This document shows, one piece after another, positions 1-6,128 of a DNA stretch of 8,412 nt. Position 1 is the first letter of the stretch. Every line of letters begins with the position of its first letter. The DNA is from JABISG01 sp963581435. GTDB taxonomy: Bacteria > Planctomycetota > Planctomycetia > Planctomycetales > Planctomycetaceae. The stretch lies in contig CAUZOL010000308.1 in NCBI GenBank assembly GCA_963581435.1, forward strand, positions 1-8,412. The letters run 5' to 3'. Under the pieces are notes generated by a model. The model was not told the origin of the DNA. It did no database searches and worked only from the letters and a program-made list of their open reading frames with translations. The position numbers and the translations under genes are program-made.

Positions 1-2
1 AG

Positions 3-1301
3 GCCGAAACCTGTTATCGGCAACTCGCAGTTGATGAACCGGACAATCCCGATTTGCAGGTGCGATTGGGATTTGTCTTAGTGCGGCAGGATCGGTTAGA
101 TGAAGCAATCGAACTGTTCCAGAAGGTGCTGGTCGCCAAACCCGATTACCACGAGATCCACAACAATCTCGGCTACATCTACGAACGGCAAGGGCGGCTG
201 GACGAAGCCGTTACCGCATCCCAACGCGCATTGGAAATCCGCCCCGACTACGCCGAAGGACACAACAATCTGGGAACGGCACTCAAGTCGCTGGGCCGTC
301 TCGATGAGGCGTGCAGCAGTTTCCGACAGGCCCTCAAGTTTCAAACCGACTTCCCGCTGGCCGAGTTCAATCTGGGAACAACCTTGTTGTTACAAGGCGA
401 CTTGGCCGGTGGTTGGCCCGGATACGACCGTCGCGGCGACACGCTCGACGTTCCCCCCGTCACTTACGGCAAACCCCAGTGGGATGGTTCGCCGCTTGAT
501 GGCCGTACAATTCTACTCGCGGCCGAACAGGGGCTGGGCGATACCATTCAATTCATTCGCTACGCTCCGCTAATTCAGCAAACTGCCAGCCGGGTGATTG
601 TGCACTGCCCGCGTCCGCTGGTGAAGCTGCTCGACGGGTGTGGCGGTGTCGATCAGTTAATCGTAAAAGGTGACGAATTGCCGGACTTCGATATCGAAGC
701 GCCGCTGTTGTCGCTGCCACGAATTCTGGGAACGACAGCCGAGACAATTCCTGCGGAAGTGCCGTACCTCGCAGCCAACGATGATCTCGTCGCCAAGTGG
801 CAGAAATGGCGTGCAGACATCGACGGTTTTACCGTCGGCATTTGCTGGCAGGGAAATCGCGATTACCCCCGCGACAACGAGCGGTCGTTGCAACTGGCAT
901 CGTTCGCCTCATTGGCCGGCATTCCCGGCGTCAAACTTGTCAGTCTACAAAAGGGAGACGGCTGCGAGCAGATTGCCGATGTTGGTTTCGACGTCATCCA
1001 ACCGGGAGACGACTTCGATGGAACCGCCGGGGCGTTCATGGATACGGCCGCGCTGATGAAAAACCTCGATCTCGTCATCACCTCCGACACAGCGGTGCCG
1101 CATCTCGCCGGCGCGCTCGGCGTGCCGGTGTGGGTCACCCTGCCCTTCCTGCCCGACTGGCGCTGGCTGCTCGAACGAGAGGACAGCCCCTGGTATCCGT
1201 CGATGCGTCTGTTCCGCCAACCGGCCATCGGTGATTGGGAAACGCCGCTCACCAATATCGCGGCAGCGCTGCAGAAACTTGTCCCCAACACTGCGCATTA
1301 A
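3..1301 (+). CDS. TPR-repeat protein with C-terminal GT9-like glycosyltransferase domain (5' end outside window)
   Basis: The frame is open to the left edge, so the gene starts outside the window. The TTG at 54 is inside a TPR unit (read through as Leu) and is not the start. The visible protein opens with the tail of one TPR, then three 34-residue units with the usual spacing (NLG..., G-RLDEA..., P-DY/DF at unit ends), then a degenerate fourth ending in GGWPGYDRR. From about base 510 comes a two-lobed glycosyltransferase-B type domain like ADP-heptose:LPS heptosyltransferases (GT9): ILLAAEQGLGDTIQF (about 510-554), GICWQGN near 840, and the donor-site signature SDTAVPHLAGALG (1083-1121), followed by LPFLPDWRWLLEREDSPWYP. 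This layout is typical of TPR-glycosyltransferase proteins thought to act on cell-surface glycans in the cytoplasm. The acceptor and donor cannot be told from sequence. It converges on the DUF6165 gene with 22 bases between stops. Confidence 0.9.
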   Translation, partial: AETCYRQLAVDEPDNPDLQVRLGFVLVRQDRLDEAIELFQKVLVAKPDYHEIHNNLGYIYERQGRLDEAVTASQRALEIRPDYAEGHNNLGTALKSLGRLDEACSSFRQALKFQTDFPLAEFNLGTTLLLQGDLAGGWPGYDRRGDTLDVPPVTYGKPQWDGSPLDGRTILLAAEQGLGDTIQFIRYAPLIQQTASRVIVHCPRPLVKLLDGCGGVDQLIVKGDELPDFDIEAPLLSLPRILGTTAETIPAEVPYLAANDDLVAKWQKWRADIDGFTVGICWQGNRDYPRDNERSLQLASFASLAGIPGVKLVSLQKGDGCEQIADVGFDVIQPGDDFDGTAGAFMDTAALMKNLDLVITSDTAVPHLAGALGVPVWVTLPFLPDWRWLLEREDSPWYPSMRLFRQPAIGDWETPLTNIAAALQKLVPNTAH

Positions 1302-1323
1302 AACCCATCGCAAGCGGCGGTAA

Positions 1324-1725
1324 TTACGTTTCTGGCGAATACGACGCGTAGGACTTTTCCTCGACGATTCGAGAGCCGAGCAAATCGTTGATCTGGCGTT
1401 TGAGGGCCGCGCGTTGATCGTTGGTGACGTAGACGGCACGGGCCAGTTCGATGAAACGCGGACCAAAGTCCTGCGCGCGTTCGCAATCGCGAATGTCGTC
1501 TTCAATTTCCCACAACGATTCGTTGACCGCCTTCAATTCAGCGGTGAGGCGATCCAACTCATCGGAAGCCGGCACACCAGCATCGCGTGCCCGCTGCAGC
1601 GTCTCCAACTCAATCCGCACGTTGGCCAGCTTCGCCGCATCAGTAATGCGTTCGGTCTTGATGACCAGAATCGTCATCCGGTCAACCAATTCACCCGGCG
1701 CGATTTCGACGAGAATGGGAGACAT
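1324..1725 (-). CDS. DUF6165 family protein
   Basis: A 133-residue protein starting MSPILVEIAPGELVDRMTIL. The pattern of a short strand, then GELVDRMTIL-I-K-ERI and KLANVR-ELE-L, then a charged helical remainder, matches what I know of the DUF6165 family, whose usual length is about 120-135 residues. No function is established for the family and no catalytic residues stand out. There is no signal peptide or membrane segment, so it is probably cytoplasmic. The open frame extends 35 codons further upstream to 1830, but that extension only translates the CGCAAAG repeat. The ATG at 1725 has a good Shine-Dalgarno seven bases before it and is the better start. The gene faces the TPR-glycosyltransferase gene tail to tail, which suggests a shared role in glycan or surface-polymer synthesis, though this is inference from neighbourhood only. 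Confidence 0.82.
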   Translation of the reverse strand: MSPILVEIAPGELVDRMTILVIKTERITDAAKLANVRIELETLQRARDAGVPASDELDRLTAELKAVNESLWEIEDDIRDCERAQDFGPRFIELARAVYVTNDQRAALKRQINDLLGSRIVEEKSYASYSPET

Positions 1726-1731
1726 CCGTTT

Positions 1732-1736
1732 TCTCC
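1732..1736 (-). promoter_or_regulatory. Ribosome binding site of the DUF6165 gene
   Basis: On the minus strand GGAGA lies about seven bases upstream of the ATG at 1725. It decides the start in favour of MSPILVEIAP over the longer open frame, which begins within repeat-derived sequence. Confidence 0.65.
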
Positions 1737-1745
1737 AAGGTTCTT

Positions 1746-1892
1746 TGAAACGCAAAGAGCGCAACGTTTCGCAAAGAAAGCAAGAGCTACGACTGCCGAT
1801 CAAATCCTGTGGAGTCGCTTGTGTTCCCAAAACTTTATCTTTGCGCTTTCTTTGCGCTTTCTTTGCGCACTTTGCATCTTTGCGTTAAGAAA
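1746..1892. repeat. Facing blocks of CGCAAAG short repeats
   Basis: The left block (1746-1784) reads on the plus strand with CGCAAAG at 1751 and 1770 and a variant, CGCAACG, at 1760. The right block (1839-1892) carries the same word on the minus strand: CTTTGCG at 1839, 1850, 1861 and 1878, plus a variant CTTTGCA at 1870. The first three right-hand copies are spaced exactly 11 bases apart. The two blocks face each other around about 54 bases of unique sequence, and both end in a GAAAC / GTTTC-like edge. The element fills most of the 176-base spacer between the beta-propeller gene and the DUF6165 gene. Similar CGCAAAG-type intergenic repeats are familiar from several environmental bacterial groups, planctomycetes included; their role is not established. 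Any promoter for the DUF6165 gene must lie within or next to it. Confidence 0.8.
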
Positions 1893-1901
1893 CTTTCCAA
1901 C

Positions 1902-3158
1902 CTAACGAGTCCGACCAAGACTGAGGCATTTCAGTGTATCCAAATCGCGAACATATAACCGGCCGTTGGCAATTGCCGGTATGGCACGGGTCGTCTTTTC
2001 TAACACATTGGCACGGGCCAGTTCGCGATATTGTTTCGGCGTTGTTTCGATGAGGACCAATTCGCCGTCGGACTTCAGTGCAATCAGTTTGCCGTCGGCT
2101 TCGATGAGTGTCGCGTAACCGAAACCGGCTTTTTCCCAGGCAATCTTTTTCGTTGCGGGATTGAAACAGCGCAGATCGGAAGCTCCCTGGTCGAATCGAC
2201 CGTGGATTCCGTAAAGAACGTTTCCGTCGGGAATGCAGGTGGTGTATTGGCTCGACATGATCTCGTCACTCGACCACAGAGTTTCGGCGTCGTTCTTCGA
2301 CAGGGATGCGTACAACGCGCCGAAATTGTAACTGGCCGTGACAAACAAACGGTTTCCCAGTACCAGCGGTACTGCCGCCGTCACGTTGGGACCCGGTGTG
2401 CCGAACGGAATGCTGAACCGCGTCTTGCCGTTGGCCGGGTCGATCGAGACGACATTCAAACGGGCCACGAAAATAACATGCCGTGCGCCGTCGATGGTAG
2501 CGGATGTCGGCGAAGAATAACTCGCCCGCTCGGTCGTCGATTTCCACACAGTTTTGCCACTTTTGAGCGAGAAGGCGACGATGCCGGCTCCGTTGCTGCC
2601 GCCAATGTTGACGATCAGCTTGTCCCCTTCAACGATGGGCGTTGTGCCGATGCCGAAATAGCCGGTCGGCGGCTCGCCGCGAGTCGCCTTCTTGGAACTG
2701 AAATCCTCATAAGTGTCGCGCTGCCACAGTTTCTTGCCCGTTTTCAAATCAACACAGTACAGCCCCCCTTTGACGCCGTACAAATAAACGCGGCCCTTGT
2801 GTATTAACGGCGTCGCGCGCGGGCCGTCGTCGGCGGTGTACGATGGGATATAATCCGTCGGAAACTCCGCCTTCCACAACGGTTTGCCGGTCGCCGCGTT
2901 CATTGCTTCGGCAGTCTCATTATTGCCAACGCGATGAAACAGCACGGCAATGCCGTCCGACACCACAATGCCCGAAAATCCGGTGCCAACCTTTCGCTGC
3001 CACACCGTCTTCGGACCATCGGCGGGCCATTTGTCGGCGAGTTTCTCATCAACGGCAACACCGTTACGGTTCGGGCCAAGAATCTGCGGCCAATCGCCGG
3101 CGGTCGCCGATCCGGCAACCGTCACGATGAGTAACACTGCAAAAAATACTCGGAGCAT
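1902..3158 (-). CDS. Secreted PQQ-like (BamB-type) beta-propeller repeat protein
   Basis: A 418-residue protein from the ATG at 3158. It begins with a clear signal peptide: MLRVFF, a hydrophobic stretch to about residue 15, and a GSATA cleavage site before GDWPQILGPNRNG, an N-terminal motif common in planctomycete PQQ-like proteins. The open frame runs 13 codons further to a TTG at 3197, but that would bury the signal peptide. The rest is a run of propeller blades, each ending in a turn such as NAATGKPLW, DLKTGKKLW, SLKSGKTVW, DPANGKTRF or NPATKKIAW, about six or seven in all. The fold is that of BamB and PQQ-dependent dehydrogenases. I see no evidence of dehydrogenase catalysis, so a binding or scaffold role outside the cytoplasm is more likely. 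It is preceded on the same strand by the PfpI gene, 114 bases away. Confidence 0.9.
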   Translation of the reverse strand: MLRVFFAVLLIVTVAGSATAGDWPQILGPNRNGVAVDEKLADKWPADGPKTVWQRKVGTGFSGIVVSDGIAVLFHRVGNNETAEAMNAATGKPLWKAEFPTDYIPSYTADDGPRATPLIHKGRVYLYGVKGGLYCVDLKTGKKLWQRDTYEDFSSKKATRGEPPTGYFGIGTTPIVEGDKLIVNIGGSNGAGIVAFSLKSGKTVWKSTTERASYSSPTSATIDGARHVIFVARLNVVSIDPANGKTRFSIPFGTPGPNVTAAVPLVLGNRLFVTASYNFGALYASLSKNDAETLWSSDEIMSSQYTTCIPDGNVLYGIHGRFDQGASDLRCFNPATKKIAWEKAGFGYATLIEADGKLIALKSDGELVLIETTPKQYRELARANVLEKTTRAIPAIANGRLYVRDLDTLKCLSLGRTR

Positions 3159-3202
3159 GGTTAGTTCTCGGACTGTTTTGATGGCTGGGTTCGACAAAAG
3201 TG

Positions 3203-3257
3203 CCGCTTGCGGTTTCGCAGTGGGATCAACGTCGAAAGGCCGCTAAACCGCAAGCGG
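3203..3257. repeat. Perfect 13-bp inverted repeat, possible terminator of the PfpI gene
   Basis: CCGCTTGCGGTTT at 3203-3215 is matched exactly by its reverse complement AAACCGCAAGCGG at 3245-3257, with a 29-base loop. It sits 15 bases past the stop of the PfpI/DJ-1 gene, on the path toward the beta-propeller gene. On the minus strand only a short TTTT follows the stem two bases later, so it is not a classic Rho-independent terminator. Each arm is itself nearly palindromic (CCGC-TT-GCGG). It may be a REP-like repeat that also slows or ends transcription. Confidence 0.6.
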
Positions 3258-3272
3258 ACTCTCGGGCGCGTC

Positions 3273-3827
3273 TTACTGCGCTGCCTTCAGCATCTTGATG
3301 AATTCTTTCAAAAACGGCGTGTTGTCCATCCAGACGCGGGCGGTGACGAGGTTGCCATCGACGACCGTCGGCTGATCGACATATTTCGCGCCGACCTGTG
3401 TGGCGTCGAGTGCGCACTTGGCGACGGTTGTTACCGTGCGGCCCTGGATGCAGTCGGCGGCGGCGAGGATTTCGATGCCGTGACAGACCGAGGCGACCGG
3501 TTTGTTCGTCTCGAAAAAATGCCGCGTGACGTTCAACAAATCTTCGTCGTATCGCAAATACTCCGGTGCGCGTCCGCCGGAAATGAAGAGGCCAGCGTAC
3601 TCTTCCGGCTTGATGTCGCGGAAGGCAATGTCGGACGGCAAATGGTAACCGGCGGTTTCCTGCGTGATGTCCCAGCCGGGCGGCCGCTCGTGCAGCACCA
3701 TGTGATACAGCTTTTGTTCCGGGGCGGCGACGACGACTTCAAACCCGTCTTCGGGCAGCCGGAAGTAGGGGTACATCGTGTCGAGAACTTCGGTGGCATC
3801 ACCAATAACGAGGAGCACTTTAGGCAT
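3273..3827 (-). CDS. DJ-1/PfpI family protein
   Basis: A 184-residue protein from the ATG at 3825-3827 (MPKVLLVIGDATEVLDTMYP), close to the usual PfpI length of about 165-190. It aligns by eye with archaeal PfpI throughout: the Glu of the active site is E13, GGRAPEY lies at 84-90, and the nucleophile elbow is VASVCHG with C115 and H116. The C-terminus, NLVTARVWMDN then FLKEFIKMLK, also matches. The family holds intracellular proteases, glyoxalase/deglycase-type enzymes and stress proteins; which activity applies cannot be told from sequence. There is no signal peptide, so it is cytoplasmic. The frame extends 10 codons to a TTG but the family start fits the ATG. It is divergent from the dehydratase gene with 196 bases between starts. 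A shared role in sugar or carbonyl metabolism is possible but unproven. Confidence 0.92.
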   Translation of the reverse strand: MPKVLLVIGDATEVLDTMYPYFRLPEDGFEVVVAAPEQKLYHMVLHERPPGWDITQETAGYHLPSDIAFRDIKPEEYAGLFISGGRAPEYLRYDEDLLNVTRHFFETNKPVASVCHGIEILAAADCIQGRTVTTVAKCALDATQVGAKYVDQPTVVDGNLVTARVWMDNTPFLKEFIKMLKAAQ

Positions 3828-4023
3828 GGCAGGATTCTTGTTTCTGGTATTGGTCAAAATGGGTCAGGATTCGTTGCCTCAGCATACGGAGTTCGCGGAA
3901 CAATTGCGAATCGACCGCCACCGACAGATCCTGTTTCGCCTTGGCCTTCATACAAATCGACCCATTGCCGCCGTATACTCGTAATCTCTTCAAATACCTC
4001 AACGGGTTGGGAATCACACCACC

Positions 4024-5166
4024 ATGAAAATCATCGACATCAAGACGTTCGGCGTCAATATGGGTGATGGCAATCACGTGTTCGTTAAGGTGCTGACCGA
4101 CGAACATTTGCATGGTGTGGGCGAGGCATACCGCGTCGGTCCGGATCATGCGATGGGGCCGATTATCGATTACTACAAAGAATGGCTGATCGGGCAGGAC
4201 CCCACGCGGATCGAGCACTTGTGGCAGATGATGTACAACGGCTCGCGGTTTCCCGGCGGGTCGATGATCAACGCCGCCATCAGCGGAATCGAGACCGCCC
4301 TGTGGGATGTGAAGGGAAAAGCGCACGGCGTTCCGGTTTACCAATTACTCGGCGGACGATGCCGCGACCGTGTGCGGGTCTATCTGGGCATTCATGGGGA
4401 CACGCCGCGCGAAGTGGCCGACGACGCCCGGCGGGCTGTGCAGAAATATGGAATGACGGCAGTCAAAATGCAGCCGCAGCCGCCGGAAATGGAATTGCTG
4501 TCCTGGAACGAAGTCCTCAAGCAAACGCGCGAGCGAATGGAAGCGGTTCGTCGCGCTGTTGGTGACGACATAGAAATCGCCCTCGATCCCCATGCGGCCA
4601 TGTTTGAACCGTATCGGGCGTTGGAACTCTCGGAAGTCGTACGGCCGTTTCGGCCGTTGTTCTTCGAGGAACCGCTGCGTCCGGAAAACATTGCGGCAAT
4701 GGGTGAACTGCGGCAGAAGATTCGCATTCCAATCGCCACCGGCGAAATGCTTTACACCAAGTACGAATTCCGCGACCTGATTGCCGCGGGCGGTGCCGAC
4801 ATTCTGCAGCCGGATCTGCTGTTGTGCGGCGGGCTGATGGAAGGTAAGAAGATTGCAGCAATGGGCGAAGCCAACTACCTCACCGTCGCTCCGCACAGTC
4901 CGCTTGGACCGATCTCGACAGCCGTCGGCGTGCAGTTTGCCGCATCGACCCCGAACTTCCTGATCCTCGAATATCGCATCGACAGTGAAGGAACCAATCG
5001 CGACCTGATCAGTCAACCGCTGAAGTTGGCAGACGGTTATGTCGAGATTCCCGATGTGCCGGGCATGGGCGTCGAACTGAACGAAAAAGCGTTTAAGAAC
5101 AATCCACTGCGAACCTGGCGCCGACGCCCCGTAACCGAGCCGGACGGAAATGTTGGGTTTCAGTAA
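4024..5166 (+). CDS. Enolase-superfamily sugar-acid dehydratase (mandelate racemase/muconate lactonizing group, galactonate/mannonate dehydratase-like)
   Basis: A 380-residue protein of the usual family length. The N-terminal capping domain (about 1-115) includes LIGQDPTRIEHLWQ (55-68) and SGIETALWDVKGK (87-99). The barrel carries the metal and catalytic set: D188 and H190 in LDPHA, E215/E216 in FFEEP, E241 in ATGEM, D264 in LQPDLL and H291 in APHSPLGP. A single Lys, K148 (VKMQ), replaces the KxK of mandelate racemase. The Asp-x-His pair together with the AP-H-x-PLGP motif is the D-galactonate dehydratase (DgoD) arrangement, so Mg-dependent loss of water from an aldonic acid to a 2-keto-3-deoxy acid is the likely reaction. 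The exact sugar acid is not certain: the loops differ from E. coli DgoD and no kinase, aldolase or transporter lies nearby to help. It starts from an ATG and is convergent with the secreted CxxC gene. Confidence 0.88.
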   Translation: MKIIDIKTFGVNMGDGNHVFVKVLTDEHLHGVGEAYRVGPDHAMGPIIDYYKEWLIGQDPTRIEHLWQMMYNGSRFPGGSMINAAISGIETALWDVKGKAHGVPVYQLLGGRCRDRVRVYLGIHGDTPREVADDARRAVQKYGMTAVKMQPQPPEMELLSWNEVLKQTRERMEAVRRAVGDDIEIALDPHAAMFEPYRALELSEVVRPFRPLFFEEPLRPENIAAMGELRQKIRIPIATGEMLYTKYEFRDLIAAGGADILQPDLLLCGGLMEGKKIAAMGEANYLTVAPHSPLGPISTAVGVQFAASTPNFLILEYRIDSEGTNRDLISQPLKLADGYVEIPDVPGMGVELNEKAFKNNPLRTWRRRPVTEPDGNVGFQ

Positions 5167-5173
5167 CCCACAA

Positions 5174-5273
5174 GCGAGCAGCCGGCTTTATGCCGGCTGA
5201 CGGTTTCGGTGAATCACAAGCGCAGGACACTCGCCCGTTCGCCGAATCAGTCGGCATCAAGCCGGCTGCTCGC
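5174..5273. repeat. 27-bp inverted repeat pair (REP/BIME-like) between convergent genes
   Basis: The arms at 5174-5200 and 5247-5273 match as reverse complements at 25 of 27 positions around a 46-base centre. Each arm is also a small hairpin: the left one has a perfect 8-bp stem, CAGCCGGC and GCCGGCTG, around TTTAT (5179-5199), and the right one has the same stem with one G-U pair. The element starts 7 bases after the dehydratase stop and ends 1 base before the stop of the opposing gene, so it fills the convergent spacer. It may act as a two-way terminator, though neither stem is followed by a T run. The paired hairpins in opposite orientation resemble the BIME layout of enterobacterial REP elements. 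Confidence 0.8.
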
Positions 5274-5274
5274 C

Positions 5275-5886
5275 CTATTTGGCGGCGAAATCTTTCACGC
5301 CTTGAATGACGGTGCGGACTTCATCGGTTGTCATTTCGCCCGTGCGGAAGGCGAACGTTCTTTCGACGCGGCGCCGGCGGTAGAAGACCACCGTGATGGC
5401 GGCATCGGTGTGGATGTTCTGGCAACTGGGCACCGAGACCGCTTCGGAGGCGACGGTGAACGGCATCGCGATTTTGTTGTTGAACGAAAATGTCTGCACG
5501 GCCGAGATGTTTCGGAACGGATCACTGCCCAACTTCACACTAAAACTTCGCAGGCCTATCAGCCGATTGCGATCGACGACGCGGTCGATGTTTTGCAGCA
5601 GCGACTTCAATTTCGGTTCGAAGCTGCGAACAAAAACAGCCACCACTGGGCGTTGTCCGTTACGGCAAACGTAACAGACCGACTTATTCATCAACGGGCC
5701 GGTGACCGCGCGGGAATAGAATGTGGGGACGTATTCCCCCAATTCCAAGCCGGAATCGAGCATCGTGGCGGTCGCGTTTTCCGCACCAATCGTCGGCTCG
5801 ACGGCATCGGCAGCCGTGCCGCCAATAAGTAGCGCCGCCATAAACAGCAGAAAAGATGTTAGAAAACGGGCAATTCGTCGATCCAT
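5275..5886 (-). CDS. Secreted protein with CxxC motif, possible thioredoxin-like fold, function unknown
   Basis: A 203-residue protein with a signal peptide: MDRRIARFL, a hydrophobic core to about residue 23, and an AADA site at 25-28, giving a mature protein of about 175 residues outside the cytoplasm. The mature part has C71-Y-V-C74 (SVCYVCRNGQRP), then a hydrophobic strand VVAVFVRS and a helix. The C-terminus, AAITVVFYRR... then RTFAFRTGEMTTDEVRTVIQGV, resembles the last strands and helix of thioredoxin-fold proteins. A third Cys lies at C155. In true thioredoxins the CxxC follows the first long strand, whereas here it precedes it, so redox activity is uncertain; metal binding or a structural disulfide are alternatives. 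I recall similar hypothetical proteins in planctomycetes but no named function. Its own promoter lies at 5942-5970, and it is divergent from the VWA gene. Confidence 0.75.
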   Translation of the reverse strand: MDRRIARFLTSFLLFMAALLIGGTAADAVEPTIGAENATATMLDSGLELGEYVPTFYSRAVTGPLMNKSVCYVCRNGQRPVVAVFVRSFEPKLKSLLQNIDRVVDRNRLIGLRSFSVKLGSDPFRNISAVQTFSFNNKIAMPFTVASEAVSVPSCQNIHTDAAITVVFYRRRRVERTFAFRTGEMTTDEVRTVIQGVKDFAAK

Positions 5887-5941
5887 TCCGCAGTGTCCCT
5901 TGTCGTGAGACGAAAGATACCGACCATACGGCTCTCATCAA

Positions 5942-5970
5942 ATCATATCGATTTGTTCATTCCTCATCAA
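5942..5970 (-). promoter_or_regulatory. Sigma70-like promoter of the secreted CxxC gene
   Basis: On the minus strand a -35 box TTGATG (5965-5970) and a -10 box TATGAT (5942-5947) are separated by exactly 17 bases. Transcription would start near 5935 and give a leader of about 49 bases before the ATG at 5886. A weak AAGGGA lies upstream of the start. Confidence 0.6.
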
Positions 5971-5982
5971 GAGTTATGCCAA

Positions 5983-6056
5983 ACCAGCCCGCAGCGCAAG
6001 CGAGAGTTTCGGGCCGCATTTCGTCATTGAAACCCTTGCTTGCGCTGCGGGCTGGT
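5983..6056. repeat. Hairpin repeat with 28-bp stem (planctomycete REP-like) in a divergent promoter region
   Basis: The arms at 5983-6010 and 6029-6056 match as reverse complements at 26 of 28 positions around an 18-base loop. The core word GCAGCGCAAGCGAG resembles GCGCAAGCGAG words I recall as abundant between genes in planctomycetes. It lies between two outward-reading promoters, 12 bases beyond the -35 box of the minus-strand promoter and about 35 bases from the -35 box of the plus-strand one. It follows no gene end and so is not a terminator in the usual sense. It may be a mobile REP-like element or a cruciform or protein-binding site. Confidence 0.8.
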
Positions 6057-6091
6057 CGTGCTACGGGCGGGAATCATTCAACGCATTCCCC

Positions 6092-6120
6092 GCGACAGCC
6101 GCGTCTTTGCTGCGTATAAT
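6092..6120 (+). promoter_or_regulatory. Promoter of the VWA protein gene, close enough for a leaderless mRNA
   Basis: A perfect -10 box TATAAT lies at 6115-6120, with GCGACA (four of six matches to the -35 consensus) at 6092-6097, 17 bases upstream. Transcription starting about seven bases past the -10 would begin around 6127, two bases from the ATG at 6129. No Shine-Dalgarno fits in that space, so translation would be leaderless or nearly so. If the second ATG at 6138 is used, the leader is still only about 11 bases. Confidence 0.55.
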
Positions 6121-6128
6121 GGGCGGCC

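Noticed and set aside
1746..1892. The CGCAAAG blocks as a CRISPR array
   Set aside because: The words are 7 bases long with 2-10 base spacing and occur in both orientations. There are no 23-50 base repeats and no unique spacers of constant length.
1414..1905. A 163-codon plus-strand open frame across the DUF6165 gene and the repeat array
   Set aside because: It is antisense to DUF6165 and its second half only translates the CGCAAAG repeats.
2031..2807. A 258-codon plus-strand open frame
   Set aside because: It is antisense to the beta-propeller gene, and its composition looks like a shadow of the propeller repeats.
3965..3979. TATACT preceded by TTGCCG as a promoter for the dehydratase
   Set aside because: The two words are only 3 bases apart and no acceptable -35 box lies 16-18 bases upstream of TATACT, so the match is too weak to annotate.
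3207..4067. A 286-codon plus-strand open frame
   Set aside because: It is antisense to the whole PfpI gene, which is clearly recognisable, and runs into the dehydratase start. No family resemblance is seen.
3820..4344. A 174-codon minus-strand open frame covering the divergent spacer and the start of the dehydratase
   Set aside because: It overlaps the well-supported 5' end of the dehydratase and has no recognisable motif. The spacer 3828-4023 therefore holds no gene I can support.
4345..5016. A 223-codon minus-strand open frame
   Set aside because: It is antisense to the catalytic barrel of the dehydratase, whose residues are all in place on the other strand.
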